Shown here one piece after another: positions 1 to 8,459 of a stretch of DNA of 64,000 nt. The notes below the pieces were generated by a model that was given only the letters and a program-made list of their open reading frames with translations, was not told the origin of the DNA and searched no databases. Both the position numbers and the translations under genes were made by a program. The stretch lies in contig JANJTP010000051.1 in the NCBI GenBank assembly GCA_024711025.1, positions 1 to 64,000 on the forward strand, written 5' to 3'. Position 1 is the first letter of the stretch. Each line of letters starts with the position of its first letter. The stretch comes from Solirubrobacteraceae bacterium (lineage in GTDB: Bacteria > Actinomycetota > Thermoleophilia > Solirubrobacterales > Solirubrobacteraceae).

Positions 1-544
1 AGCGCCTGCCGAAGTCGGCGCTGACGGTGGTTCCGCCGCGACCGCGCACCGGCGAGCCGCTCGCGATGCCGACCCCGACCTCGCGCAGCGAGGCGCTGTA
101 GATCACTGCCGCGTGCGGCGGCGATCGCAGCCAGCGCGAGACGGTGGAGATCGGTGTGCCGGAGAAGCCGCTGCCGAACGCGATCGTCTCGCCGACGGTG
201 CTGCTGGCGTAGCCGGCGCTTCGCGCGCGCGTGACCGGTGTCGAGCCGCCGGGGCTCACGTGGCTGAAGAAGCCGCGGCGAACCATGTCTCGTGCGTGGC
301 GGCGCGCGGCTCGCGACAGGGCGCGACTCGCGCGGAGCCGGGGAAGGCCGCGCCGCGCCCGCGCGGCGTTGAGCAGGCAGCGCACGGCGTGCTCACGGCG
401 CTTGTCGCCGTGGCGGGCGTACGCCCCGCGGCACGAGCTCGCGGCGGTGGCGACGGGGGGAGCCGGCGGCGGCGACGCGGGGCTGAACGTCAGTGCCGCG
501 GTGGCGACGAGAGTCGCAAGCACGGCGAGGAAGGGTAACCGCAC
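1..544 (-). CDS. Secreted CAP-domain (SCP/PR1-like, YkwD-type) protein, 3' end cut by the window edge
   Basis: Reading the minus strand from a GTG at 544 gives an open frame of about 181 codons that runs off the window. It begins with a short basic segment and a hydrophobic stretch (LAVLATLVATAALTF), a likely signal peptide, followed by a Pro/Ala linker. Then comes a CAP fold pattern: a helix of Arg/Ala-rich residues, H-x-R-D-M-V-R-R-G-F-F-S-H, later AGY and GETIAFGS, which match the conserved His, Ser-His and GE(N)IA elements of the family. Bacterial CAP proteins are extracellular and their activity is mostly unknown. It is divergent from the rrf2 gene with about 110 bp between them. The start is uncertain because no ATG is available upstream in frame. 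Confidence 0.75.
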   Translation of the reverse strand, partial: MRLPFLAVLATLVATAALTFSPASPPPAPPVATAASSCRGAYARHGDKRREHAVRCLLNAARARRGLPRLRASRALSRAARRHARDMVRRGFFSHVSPGGSTPVTRARSAGYASSTVGETIAFGSGFSGTPISTVSRWLRSPPHAAVIYSASLREVGVGIASGSPVRGRGGTTVSADFGRR

Positions 545-642
545 CCGGGGTCGGCGTGCCGTGCGAGGCCCGCCGCGCCGCCGACGCCCGCCGTGACCTT
601 CGCCGGACGCCCGTCGCCGCCGGCTAACTCCGACCTCGTTGG

Positions 643-654
643 TAGGATTCGCTC
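643..654 (+). promoter_or_regulatory. Candidate leaderless promoter of the rrf2/suf cluster
   Basis: TAGGAT at 643-648 is separated by six bases from the ATG at 655, so transcription would start on or next to the start codon. No Shine-Dalgarno sequence and no good -35 box are visible. Confidence 0.45.
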
Positions 655-1149
655 ATGATCTTCACGACGAAGGCGGAGTACGGCGTGCGCCTCCTCGTCG
701 AGCTCGGCCGGCAGGAGCGGTCGGCTCCCGTGTCGCTCAAGGTGATCGCCGAGGCCGAGGCGCTGCCGCTCGCCTATCTCGAGCGGATCGTCGCGCTGCT
801 GAAGCGCGCCGGCCTCGTCGAGAGCACGCGCGGCGCCCACGGTGGATACCGCCTCGCCCGTCCGGCCGCCGAGATCAGGATGGACGACGCCGTGCTGGCG
901 CTCGAGGGCGTCGTCGCGCCGATGTCCTGCTTCGTCGACGACCGCGTGGACGGCCGCGTGCTCTGCTCGCACCTGGACGACGGCCACCACGGCTGCGGGA
1001 CGCGCCTGCTGTGGATGCGAGTCCAGGGCGGCGTCGTCGACGCGCTGCGGCGCACGACGCTGCAGGAGCTCGTCGACTTCGCGGCGCGTGAGCCGCAGAT
1101 CGCGGCGCCCGTCGCCGAGGACGGGCGGTTGCCGCTCCGCGTCGCCTGA
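655..1149 (+). CDS. Rrf2-family transcriptional regulator of the suf genes (IscR/SufR-like)
   Basis: A 164-residue Rrf2 protein. The N-terminal winged helix (residues 1-65) shows the usual start IFTTKAEYGVRLLVEL and the recognition region GAHGGYRLARP. The C-terminal part carries three Cys (in MSCF, LCSH and HGCG), the number expected for ligands of an Fe-S cluster, although their spacing should be compared with IscR/SufR before assigning a cluster. It stands 55 bp before sufC in the same direction, which points to cluster-sensing control of Fe-S assembly. The start at 655 is supported by the -10-like box just upstream. Confidence 0.88.
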   Translation: MIFTTKAEYGVRLLVELGRQERSAPVSLKVIAEAEALPLAYLERIVALLKRAGLVESTRGAHGGYRLARPAAEIRMDDAVLALEGVVAPMSCFVDDRVDGRVLCSHLDDGHHGCGTRLLWMRVQGGVVDALRRTTLQELVDFAAREPQIAAPVAEDGRLPLRVA

Positions 1150-1204
1150 CCAGAGAACCAAGACAGAACGCCCAGCCAAGACCAGAACGGAAAGCCCGCA
1201 CGAA

Positions 1205-1972
1205 ATGGCCGATCTCGAGATCCACAACCTCCACGTCAGCGTCGGCGACAAGCCGATCCTCAAGGGGCTCGACCTGACGGTCAATGCCGGGGAGGTCCAC
1301 GCCCTGATGGGGCCGAACGGCTCCGGCAAGAGCACGCTGGCGAACGTGATCATGGGCAACCCGGCGTTCGAGGTCACCGAGGGGCAGATCGTCTTCCGCG
1401 GCGAGGACATCACCGAGGCCGAGCCCGACGAGCGCGCCAGGATGGGGCTCTTCATGGCCTTCCAGTACCCGGTCGCGATTCCGGGCGTGACGGTCACGAA
1501 GTACCTGAGGACGGTCATCAACTCCCACCGCCAGCAGCGCGGCGAGTCGGAGATCTCGCTGAAGGACTTCCGGCGCACGGTCGAGGAGGCGATGACGCTG
1601 ACGAACGTGCCGAAGGCGTTCGCCGCCCGCTATCTCAACGACGGCTTCTCCGGCGGCGAGAAGAAGCGGCTGGAGATGCTCCAGCTCGCGCTGCAGCGGC
1701 CCGCCGTCGCAGTGCTCGACGAGACCGACTCCGGCCTCGACATCGACGCGCTGAACGTCGTCGCCGGCGCCGTGAACGCGATCTCCGAGCAGAGCGGGAT
1801 GGGCGTGCTGATCATCACCCACTACCAGCGGATCCTCCACATGGTGAAGCCCGACCGCGTGTCGATCATGTTCGAGGGGCGTGTCGTCCAGGAGGGCGGC
1901 CCCGAGCTCGTCGAGCAGCTCGAGAGCGAGGGCTACGGCTGGGTCAAGGAGCTCGCCGGCGCCGGCGCGTAG
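1205..1972 (+). CDS. sufC: Fe-S cluster assembly ATPase SufC
   Basis: A 255-residue ABC-type ATPase that powers the SufBCD scaffold in the cytoplasm. Walker A GPNGSGKST is at residues 36-44, the signature FSGGEKKR at 148-155 and Walker B with catalytic Glu (VLDE) at 170-173. The FSGGEKKR form and the following TDSGLDID are typical of SufC rather than of transport ATPases. The open frame extends upstream, but that part overlaps rrf2 in another frame; the ATG at 1205 starts the conserved sequence. sufC stands first among the structural genes and is far from sufB/sufD, its partners, which lie after sufS-sufU-Rieske. That order is unusual. Confidence 0.96.
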   Translation: MADLEIHNLHVSVGDKPILKGLDLTVNAGEVHALMGPNGSGKSTLANVIMGNPAFEVTEGQIVFRGEDITEAEPDERARMGLFMAFQYPVAIPGVTVTKYLRTVINSHRQQRGESEISLKDFRRTVEEAMTLTNVPKAFAARYLNDGFSGGEKKRLEMLQLALQRPAVAVLDETDSGLDIDALNVVAGAVNAISEQSGMGVLIITHYQRILHMVKPDRVSIMFEGRVVQEGGPELVEQLESEGYGWVKELAGAGA

Positions 1973-1988
1973 CCCGGGGCCGTCGAAG

Positions 1989-3209
1989 ATGACGCTCGCT
2001 GACGTCGCGCTCGCGGACGAGTTCCCGATCCTCTCCCGGGAGGGGCTCGTCTATCTCGACAGCGCGGCGACCTCGCAGAAGCCCCGCGTCGTCCTCGCGG
2101 CGATCGAGGACCTGCTCGCCCACCACAACGCGAACGTCCATCGCGGCGTCTATCCGCTGGCCGCAGAGGCCGACGAGCGCTACGAGAGCGCTCGTCGGCG
2201 GATCGCGGCGCTCACGGGCTCGACGCCGATCGAGACGATCATCACCAAGAACGCGACCGAGGCGATCAACCTCGTCGCCTACTCGTGGGGGCGCTCGAGC
2301 GTGGGCGCCGGTGACGCGATCGTGCTCACGCAGGCCGAGCACCACTCGAACGTCATCCCCTGGTTCCTCCTGCGCGACGCGGTGGGCGCCGAGCTGCGCT
2401 GGCTCGAGATCGACGATCGGGGGACGATCTCGCTCGGGCAGCTCGACGAGCACCTGGCCGATGGGCGGGTGAAGCTCGTGACGGTCGCGCACGTCTCGAA
2501 CGTCCTCGGCACGATCTTCCCGGTGGAGGAGATCGTGGCGCGGGCGCGCGCCGCCGGCGCGACCACGCTCGTCGACGGCTCGCAGGCGGTTCCGCAGCTC
2601 CCCGTCGACGTCGCGCGCATAGGCGCCGACTTCTACGCCTGGACCGGCCACAAGGTCTACGGCCCCACCGGGGTCGGCGTGCTCCACGGGCGACGCGAGC
2701 TGCTCGAGGCGATGCCCCCGTTCCTGGGCGGCGGCGACATGATCAGCTCGGTCAGCTTCGAGGGTGCGACCTGGAACGATCTCCCGCTCAAGTTCGAGGC
2801 CGGAACCCCCCCGATCGCCGAGATGGTCGGCCTCGGCGCGGCGGTCGACTTCGTGTCGGGGATCGGCCTCGAGCGGATCCGCGAGCACGAGCTCGGCCTG
2901 ACCGCCTACGCGCTCGAGCGCATGCGCGAGGTGCCCGGCCTGCGGGTCCACGGCCCCGCCGCCGCCGCCGACCGCGGCGCGCTCGTCTCGTTCTCGCTCG
3001 ACGGCGCACACCCGCACGACGTCGCCGAGATCGTCGCCCGCGACGGCGTCTGCATCCGCGCCGGCCACCACTGCGCCCAGCCCCTGATGCGCCGGCTCGG
3101 CGTCGGCGCGACGTCGCGTGCGTCGCTGGCGATCCACAACACGAGCGAGGACATCGACCGGCTCGTCGAAGCGCTCGGCCGCGTGCGCGAGGTGCTCAGG
3201 CTCGACTGA
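1989..3209 (+). CDS. sufS: Cysteine desulfurase SufS
   Basis: A 406-residue group II cysteine desulfurase (PLP enzyme) that releases sulfur from cysteine as a persulfide. The PLP lysine is K222 in TGHKVYGPTG. The catalytic cysteine is C362 in RAGHHCAQP. The start at 1989 is 16 bp after the sufC stop, and the sequence opens with the usual N-terminal region ending LDSAATSQKP. Sulfur would be passed to SufU, encoded just downstream. Confidence 0.95.
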   Translation: MTLADVALADEFPILSREGLVYLDSAATSQKPRVVLAAIEDLLAHHNANVHRGVYPLAAEADERYESARRRIAALTGSTPIETIITKNATEAINLVAYSWGRSSVGAGDAIVLTQAEHHSNVIPWFLLRDAVGAELRWLEIDDRGTISLGQLDEHLADGRVKLVTVAHVSNVLGTIFPVEEIVARARAAGATTLVDGSQAVPQLPVDVARIGADFYAWTGHKVYGPTGVGVLHGRRELLEAMPPFLGGGDMISSVSFEGATWNDLPLKFEAGTPPIAEMVGLGAAVDFVSGIGLERIREHELGLTAYALERMREVPGLRVHGPAAAADRGALVSFSLDGAHPHDVAEIVARDGVCIRAGHHCAQPLMRRLGVGATSRASLAIHNTSEDIDRLVEALGRVREVLRLD

Positions 3210-3236
3210 GCTCAGAGGCTAGGCTCAGAGCACCCC

Positions 3237-3662
3237 ATGGATGACGCGCTATACCGCGAGGAGATCCTCGAGCACTACAAGCGCCCCCACAACTGGGGCG
3301 AGCTCGAAGAGCCGGACCTCGTGTTCGAGGACACGAACCCGCTGTGCGGCGACGAGCTGAAGGTCATGTTGCGAGTCGGCGAGGGCGGCACGGTCGAGGA
3401 CGTGCGCTTCAGCGGCCACGGCTGCGCCATCAGCCAGGCATCGGCGTCGATGATCTCCGACGAGATCAAGGGCATGCAGGTCGACGAGCTGCTGCGGATG
3501 GACCGCGCGACGATCCTCGACATGCTCGGGATCGAGATCTCCGCCACGCGGATGAAGTGCGCGCTCCTGTCCCTGAAGGTGCTGAAGAGCGCGGCGCTCG
3601 GCGGCGCGGTCGACTGGGAGTCGGAGACGCCGCAAGCCGATCCGCCGGACGCCGCGCGCTGA
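3237..3662 (+). CDS. sufU: SufU, zinc-dependent sulfurtransferase partner of SufS
   Basis: A 141-residue SufU/IscU-like protein. Conserved ligands are visible: C37 and D39 in LCGDE, C63 in [10 protein letters not shown] and C108 in RMKCALL. The residues between C63 and C108 keep the 18-21 residue insertion typical of SufU rather than IscU. It receives persulfide from SufS and passes it to SufBCD. The ATG at 3237 begins the conserved [24 protein letters not shown] hexamer at 3220-3225 could give a short-leader transcript. Confidence 0.94.
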   Translation: MDDALYREEILEHYKRPHNWGELEEPDLVFEDTNPLCGDELKVMLRVGEGGTVEDVRFSGHGCAISQASASMISDEIKGMQVDELLRMDRATILDMLGIEISATRMKCALLSLKVLKSAALGGAVDWESETPQADPPDAAR

Positions 3663-3667
3663 GCCTG

Positions 3668-3705
3668 CGGCCGTCCGGTTGAGGCGGCCGCGCCCGGACG
3701 CGGCC
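3668..3705 (+). terminator. GC-rich hairpin after sufU (weak terminator or attenuator)
   Basis: GGCCGTCCGG (3669-3678) can pair, with a bulge, with CCGGACGCGGCC (3694-3705). There is no T run. It may separate expression of the first and second halves of the suf cluster. Confidence 0.3.
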
Positions 3706-3748
3706 GGCCCCGGCGGCACGCGGGGCCAGGTCTCGCCCCGGGGATCGA

Positions 3749-3754
3749 TACAAT
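3749..3754 (+). promoter_or_regulatory. Possible internal suf promoter (-10-like TACAAT)
   Basis: TACAAT at 3749-3754 is a near-consensus -10 box in an otherwise GC-rich 166-bp gap between sufU and the Rieske gene. No convincing -35 element precedes it. Confidence 0.3.
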
Positions 3755-3828
3755 CCCTGCCGGAGCGCTCGGATTTAGCCGGGCGCGACCTCCCCGCCAT
3801 CCCGCGACCCCTTCCCGGCACCACACAC

Positions 3829-4146
3829 ATGACACCGATCATCGACGTCTGCGCCCTCGAAGACCTGCCGCACGGTGAGCGGCGCATCATCGAGTGGGAA
3901 GACCTCGAGATCGGCGTCTTCAACTGCGGCGGCGAGCTCCTCGCGATCGAGGACCGCTGCTCGCACGACAACGGCCCGCTTGCCCATGGGGAGCTCGATC
4001 CGCTGCGCTGCACCGTCGAGTGCCCGCGCCACGGCTCGGTGTTCGACCTGCGCACCGGCAAGCCGCTGACCCTGCCCGCCTACGTCCCGGTGGACGTGTT
4101 CCCCGTCCTGCTGGAGGACGGCCAGATCAAGCTCGAGGTTGACTGA
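3829..4146 (+). CDS. Rieske-type [2Fe-2S] ferredoxin encoded inside the suf cluster
   Basis: A 105-residue protein with one Rieske fold: C44-x-H46 in [10 protein letters not shown] and C65-x-x-H68 in ECPRHGSVF bind a [2Fe-2S] cluster. It resembles the small ferredoxin subunits of non-heme oxygenases (BphF/NirD type), but there is no oxygenase nearby. Similar proteins occur in suf loci of other actinobacteria, where an electron-transfer role in cluster assembly is suspected but not shown. The frame is open 150 bp further upstream, but conservation starts at MTPII, so the ATG at 3829 is preferred. Its stop is one base before the sufB start codon. Confidence 0.88.
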   Translation: MTPIIDVCALEDLPHGERRIIEWEDLEIGVFNCGGELLAIEDRCSHDNGPLAHGELDPLRCTVECPRHGSVFDLRTGKPLTLPAYVPVDVFPVLLEDGQIKLEVD

Positions 4147-4147
4147 C

Positions 4148-5614
4148 ATGGCCACGCCCGACACAGCAACGCCCGACGCCGTCGCGGAGTTCCGCCTGAC
4201 CGACGAGGAGGCGGCGCTCAAGGACCTGAACGCCGACTACACCGAGCGCTACGGCTTCCACGACGCCGAGAACTACCTCTACAAGGCGCCGAAGGGGCTC
4301 TCGCGCGAGCTCGTCGAGAAGATCTCCGACTTCAAGAGCGAGCCCGACTGGATGCGCGAGTTCCGCCTGCACGCGCTCGAGCACTTCCTCGAGCGGCCGA
4401 TGCCGACGTGGGGCTCGCCGATGCTCGCCGAGGTCGACTTCGACAACATCCACTACTTCGTGCGCGCCTCGGCACGGGCCGAGCGCTCGTGGGACGAGGT
4501 CCCCGACGACGTCAAGAACACGTTCGACCGCCTGGGCATCCCCGAGGCCGAGCGCAAGTTCCTCTCCGGCGTCGGCGCGCAGTACGAGTCCGAGGTCGTC
4601 TATCACCAGATCCGCGAGGACCTCGCCGAGCAGGGCGTGATCTTCCTCGACATGGACTCCGGGCTGCGTGAGCACCCCGAGCTCGTGCGCGAGTACTTCG
4701 CGACGATCATCCCGCCGAAGGACAACAAGCTCGCGGCGCTGAACAGCGCCGTCTGGTCCGGCGGCTCGTTCGTCTACGTGCCGCCCGGCGTTCACGTGGA
4801 GATGCCGCTCCAGGCCTACTTCCGGATCAACACCGAGAACATGGGCCAGTTCGAGCGCACGCTGATCATCGCCGACGAGGGCAGCTACGTACACTACGTC
4901 GAGGGCTGCACGGCGCCGACCTACTCGAGCGACTCGCTGCACTCGGCGGTCGTCGAGCTGATCGCCAAGCCCGGCGCGCGGATCCGCTATACGACGGTGC
5001 AGAACTGGTCGTCGAACGTCTTCAACCTCGTCACCAAGCGCGCAGTCGCTCACGAGCGCGCGACGGTCGAGTGGGTCGACTGCAACCTGGGCTCCAAGCT
5101 GACGATGAAGTACCCGAGCGTCTACCTGCTCGGCGAGGGGGCGCACGGCGAGATCCTGTCGATCGCGTTCGCCGGCAACGGCCAGCATCAGGACGCCGGC
5201 GGCAAGATCGTCCACGTCGCCCCGAACACGACGTCGAACGTCTTCGCCAAGTCGATCTCCAAGGACGGCGGGCGCTCCAGCTACCGCGGCCTGCTGGAGG
5301 TGGCCAAGGGCGCTCACGGCGCGCGCTCGAAGGTCGTCTGCGACGCGCTCCTGCTCGACGAGGACAGCCGCTCCGACACGTACCCGACGATCCGCATCGG
5401 CGAGGACGACGTCGACGTCGGTCACGAGGCGACCGTCTCGAAGGTCGGCGAGGAGCAGCTCTTCTACCTGATGTCGCACGGCATCCCGGAGGAAGAGGCC
5501 GGCAAGCTGATCGTCAATGGCTTCATCGAGCCGATCGTCAAGGAGCTGCCGATGGAGTACGCAGTCGAGATGAATCGGCTGATCGAGCTGCAGATGGAGG
5601 GCAGCATCGGATGA
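4148..5614 (+). CDS. sufB: Fe-S cluster scaffold protein SufB
   Basis: A 488-residue SufB, the main scaffold subunit of SufBC2D. Diagnostic stretches are [28 protein letters not shown] and the C-terminal beta-helix part ending [24 protein letters not shown] at 4139 is in frame, but the ATG at 4148, one base after the Rieske stop codon, is the natural choice. The first 20 residues are Thr/Ala/Pro-rich and probably disordered. Confidence 0.96.
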   Translation: MATPDTATPDAVAEFRLTDEEAALKDLNADYTERYGFHDAENYLYKAPKGLSRELVEKISDFKSEPDWMREFRLHALEHFLERPMPTWGSPMLAEVDFDNIHYFVRASARAERSWDEVPDDVKNTFDRLGIPEAERKFLSGVGAQYESEVVYHQIREDLAEQGVIFLDMDSGLREHPELVREYFATIIPPKDNKLAALNSAVWSGGSFVYVPPGVHVEMPLQAYFRINTENMGQFERTLIIADEGSYVHYVEGCTAPTYSSDSLHSAVVELIAKPGARIRYTTVQNWSSNVFNLVTKRAVAHERATVEWVDCNLGSKLTMKYPSVYLLGEGAHGEILSIAFAGNGQHQDAGGKIVHVAPNTTSNVFAKSISKDGGRSSYRGLLEVAKGAHGARSKVVCDALLLDEDSRSDTYPTIRIGEDDVDVGHEATVSKVGEEQLFYLMSHGIPEEEAGKLIVNGFIEPIVKELPMEYAVEMNRLIELQMEGSIG

Positions 5615-5616
5615 CG

Positions 5617-5720
5617 CGCGGGCGTCTGAAGGCCGCCGGCTGCGTCCTCGGTCGCTCGCGTGCGGCTCGGCACGCCACGCCCCCTGCGTCCTTGCCGGAC
5701 GGCCTTCAGCCGCTCCGCGC
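5617..5720. repeat. Imperfect inverted repeat between sufB and sufD
   Basis: CTGAAGGCC (5626-5634) and GGCCTTCAG (5701-5709) are exact inverse copies. The match extends imperfectly to about 26 bases on each side, with roughly 66 bases between. It lies in the 201-bp sufB-sufD gap, so in mRNA it would form a long-range hairpin that could uncouple the two genes. Confidence 0.5.
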
Positions 5721-5815
5721 GTTGCTTCGCCCGTCGCCGGCCTGACCCTGAGTCCGCTTCAAGCCCGAGTCGTTCCCGACGTCCGCTCCACCACGAACCC
5801 CGAACGAGACCAGCG

Positions 5816-7039
5816 ATGACCACGATCACCGAGCCCGAGTTCCTGCAGAAGCGCCGTGCCGACGCCGCCGCCGAGGCCGCGGCGCTGGCGCTGCCCGAGT
5901 TCAAGGGAGAGGTGGGCTGGGAGTTCACACCGATCACCGAGCTCGATCTCGCCGGGCTCGACGTCGCCGCGGGGGGCGCCGAGGACGAGGCCGAGCACGT
6001 GCTCGACGTCGGCCTCGAGGTCATCCGTCCCGACGACGAGCAGTCGGTCGCGGACGGCGTGCTCGTGATGGGGCTGTCGCTTGCCGCCGAGCGCCACCCG
6101 GAGATCGTCGAGCGCCACCTCGGCAGCGTCGTCACCGCGCGCACGCGCTTCACCGCCGAGAACGACGCTCGCTGGACGGACGGCACGCTGGTCTACGTGC
6201 CCCGCGGCGTACGCGTCGCGGAGCCGATCTCGCTCACTACCGTCCACCGCCAGGCGGGCAGCGCCCTGCACCACCGGCTGCTCGTCGTCCTCGACGAGGG
6301 CGCGCAGGCCGAGGTCTGGCATCAGACGCTGTCAGCCGACCTCGAGGCCGACGGGATGACGAACGGCGTCGTCGAGCTGGTCGTCGGACAGAACGCTCAC
6401 CTGCGCTTCGTCGACGCGCAGGCGCTGTCCGAGCGCGCGTTCGTGTTCGCCGCGCAGCGCGCCGTCGTCGGGCGCGACGCGACGCTCGACTGGGTCACGC
6501 TCGGCCTCGGGTCGGCAAACGGCAAGGTCTTCCTGGAGACGAAGCTCGCCGGGCAGGGCTCCCGCGCGAACGTCACCGGTGCGTACGCGACGCGCGGACG
6601 CCAGCACCTCGACTACGACACGCTGCAGGAGCACGCAGCGCTCGACACCGACTCCGACCTCGCCTTCCGCGGCATCCTCGCCGGCCGGTCCAGCACCGTG
6701 TGGCGCGGGATGATCCAGGTCGATCCGGGCGCCCAGCGCACCGACGCCTTCCAGGAGTCGCGCAACCTGCTGCTCAGCAAGCAGGCACACGCCGACGCGA
6801 TTCCGGGACTCGAGATCCTCGCCAACGACGTGCGCTGCACTCACGCCGCGGCGATCGCCCAGATCGATCCCGAGCAGCTCTTCTACCTGCGCTCGCACGG
6901 TCTCGCGCCGGACGACGCGCGGCGGCTGGTCGTCGAGGGCTTCCTGGAGGCGATCGTCGGACGGCTCGAGGAGGGTCCCGTCCGCCAGGCGGTGGCCGCT
7001 GCGATCGAGCGGCGCCTCGCGCAGATGCTCGGCGGGTAG
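5816..7039 (+). CDS. sufD: Fe-S cluster assembly protein SufD
   Basis: A 407-residue SufB/SufD-family protein. The SufD assignment rests on its shorter length, an N-terminal segment ending GWEFTPITELDL, and a C-terminal core with STVWRGMIQVDPGAQRTDAF and ending PEQLFYLRSHGLAPDDARRL. It pairs with SufB to make the scaffold and recruits SufC. The upstream open frame (5660-5815) is low-similarity sequence over the inverted repeat; the ATG at 5816 fits the family. There is no sufT after it. Confidence 0.93.
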   Translation: MTTITEPEFLQKRRADAAAEAAALALPEFKGEVGWEFTPITELDLAGLDVAAGGAEDEAEHVLDVGLEVIRPDDEQSVADGVLVMGLSLAAERHPEIVERHLGSVVTARTRFTAENDARWTDGTLVYVPRGVRVAEPISLTTVHRQAGSALHHRLLVVLDEGAQAEVWHQTLSADLEADGMTNGVVELVVGQNAHLRFVDAQALSERAFVFAAQRAVVGRDATLDWVTLGLGSANGKVFLETKLAGQGSRANVTGAYATRGRQHLDYDTLQEHAALDTDSDLAFRGILAGRSSTVWRGMIQVDPGAQRTDAFQESRNLLLSKQAHADAIPGLEILANDVRCTHAAAIAQIDPEQLFYLRSHGLAPDDARRLVVEGFLEAIVGRLEEGPVRQAVAAAIERRLAQMLGG

Positions 7040-7075
7040 CGCACTGCGCTGAGCCGCACCGCGGCCCGGCGCCGG

Positions 7076-7456
7076 CTAGGGCGACGTGACGATCAGCAGG
7101 AGCCAGCCGGCCAGGCAGGTACCCGCTGTGAGAGTGAGCGCGGGGTGCCAGACCGTGCGGTCGCCGCCGGTCGCGCGGTCGCCGATCGCGATCGCCACGA
7201 CGACGAGCGCGAGCGCCCCACCGATGCCGACGAGCGACTGCAGGGCCGCGCCGGCGACCGAGAACATCGGCCCGTCCGGGTTGTCGGGCAGGGAGAGGTA
7301 GACGAACGCCAGGACGCTCGAGGCCCAGAAGAAGGCGCCGGTTCCCAGGACGACGGCGAGTGCGAGCATCCAGGCGCGACGGGCGTTGCCGGGACGCTCG
7401 CCCGCCTCGTCCTGGTCGTCCCCGGTGGCGGCGGGCTCGAGGTCCCGCTCGGCCAT
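7076..7456 (-). CDS. Small membrane protein of unknown function
   Basis: 126 residues. After a charged 27-residue N-terminus there are three hydrophobic segments: about 28-52 (MLALAVVLGTGAFFWASSVL), 67-90 (AALQSLVGIGGALALVVVAI) and 104-124. I do not recognise the family. The start ATG overlaps the TGA of the upstream gene (TGATG), so the two are translated together. Confidence 0.7.
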   Translation of the reverse strand: MAERDLEPAATGDDQDEAGERPGNARRAWMLALAVVLGTGAFFWASSVLAFVYLSLPDNPDGPMFSVAGAALQSLVGIGGALALVVVAIAIGDRATGGDRTVWHPALTLTAGTCLAGWLLLIVTSP

Positions 7457-8430
7457 CAGTAGCCGAGCCGGTCCAGCACGCTGTTGCGCGCGGTGCTCTC
7501 CTGCTCGCCGCGGTTCCTGCCCCGTCGTCCGCGCCGGTCGTCCTCGGTGACGATCCTGATCGTCGCTCCGACGCGCCCGTCCTGGGCCTTCTGCAGGTCG
7601 GCGCGGCTGACGCGGTCGGCACGCTGGTCGCGATCTCTTGCGCGCTCGACCCTTCGCTGATCGCGCTGCTTGGCGGCGCGCACGCGGCCGAGCTTCTCTG
7701 CCGCGAGCTCCTTGTCGAGCGCCACCGACCAGAGATCCTCGTGCCGCGCCATCGCGACGATCGTGGCGCTCATCGCTTTGTCGATCCTGCCGGCGCCCAG
7801 CGAGCCATTGGCGATGTTGCGCGCCCGCGGCCGATGGTCCTCGTCGCGCGCGATGAGGACCGACAGGTCGCGCCGCTCGCGCTGGGCGAGGATGCCGAAC
7901 GCCTCGCGCACGGCCTGGCGGCCGAACAGGTCGAGGGTCGAGCGCGAGGCGTCGCGCAGCTCGTCGAGCGGCAGCGCTGCGCGCGAGCGGGGCAGGTCAC
8001 GCGGGACCTGCGGACGCCCGCCGCGCCGCGAGCGCGGCTTCGCCCGACGCGCGCGGGGCGCCGCCGGGGCCTGCGCGTGTGAAGCGTCGGCGGGCGGGGT
8101 GGCCTCGGCCTGCGGGGTGGGCTCGGCCTGCGGGGACGGAGCGTCGGCGGGCGGGGTGGTCTCGGCCTGCGGGGACGAGGAGTCGGCGGGCGGGGTGGTC
8201 TCGGCCTGCGGGGACGGGACGTCGGCGGGCGGGGTGGCCTCGGCCTGCGCGTGTGGAACGTCGGCGGGCGGGGTGGGCTCGGCCTGCGGGAACGGGATGT
8301 CGGCCGCCTGAACGGGGCCGGCTTCGCCGACGGGCGCGGCGCTGGGATCGGCTCCGTCGTGCATGGCGACTACGCCGATCGCCGGCTCGCCGGCGTCGTC
8401 GGTGGGATGATCCGCGGCCTCGCTGCTCAC
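7456..8430 (-). CDS. Protein of unknown function with 13-residue Pro/Ala/Gln repeats and a basic C-terminal half
   Basis: 324 residues starting at GTG 8430. Residues about 40-120 are low-complexity repeats of the type PPAD-x-P-x-PQAE-x-T. Residues 120-324 are highly charged, rich in Arg/Asp, with a conserved-looking central part (RSTLDLFGRQAVREAFGILA, then LSVLIARDEDHRPRARNIAN). No enzyme motif is seen. The 3' end is coupled to the small membrane protein, so a membrane-linked role is possible. A TAGCCT box six bases from the GTG supports this start and a leaderless transcript. Confidence 0.65.
   Translation of the reverse strand: MSSEAADHPTDDAGEPAIGVVAMHDGADPSAAPVGEAGPVQAADIPFPQAEPTPPADVPHAQAEATPPADVPSPQAETTPPADSSSPQAETTPPADAPSPQAEPTPQAEATPPADASHAQAPAAPRARRAKPRSRRGGRPQVPRDLPRSRAALPLDELRDASRSTLDLFGRQAVREAFGILAQRERRDLSVLIARDEDHRPRARNIANGSLGAGRIDKAMSATIVAMARHEDLWSVALDKELAAEKLGRVRAAKQRDQRRVERARDRDQRADRVSRADLQKAQDGRVGATIRIVTEDDRRGRRGRNRGEQESTARNSVLDRLGY
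8086..8310. repeat. 39-bp tandem repeat inside the low-complexity gene
   Basis: Units starting GTCGGCGGGC recur at 8143, 8182, 8221 and 8260, exactly 39 bp apart, with a diverged unit at 8299. A further copy starts at 8086, where an extra 18 bp has been inserted. The length keeps the reading frame (13 codons per unit), as expected for slippage or unequal exchange in a coding repeat. Confidence 0.9.
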
Positions 8431-8436
8431 GCTTCC

Positions 8437-8452
8437 AGGCTACCGCTAGGGT
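8437..8452. promoter_or_regulatory. Back-to-back leaderless promoters between the divergent genes at 8430 and 8460
   Basis: Plus-strand TAGGGT (8447-8452) is seven bases before ATG 8460. Minus-strand TAGCCT (8442-8437) is six bases before GTG 8430. The two start codons are only 29 bp apart, so the two -10 boxes are separated by four bases and the promoters must compete for polymerase. Confidence 0.55.
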
Positions 8453-8459
8453 CGCCGGC

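Noticed and set aside
621-642. CTAAC and GTTGG arms before rrf2 as an Rrf2 operator
   Set aside because: Arms match at only four of five positions and are too short to separate from chance.
8086-8310. CRISPR-like array
   Set aside because: The repeat units are adjacent without unique spacers and are in a coding frame.
8079-8459. N-terminal extension of the LOG protein through the tandem repeat
   Set aside because: The extension is Arg/Trp/Pro repeat with no similarity to the family; the start at 8460 has a promoter box and fits LOG length.
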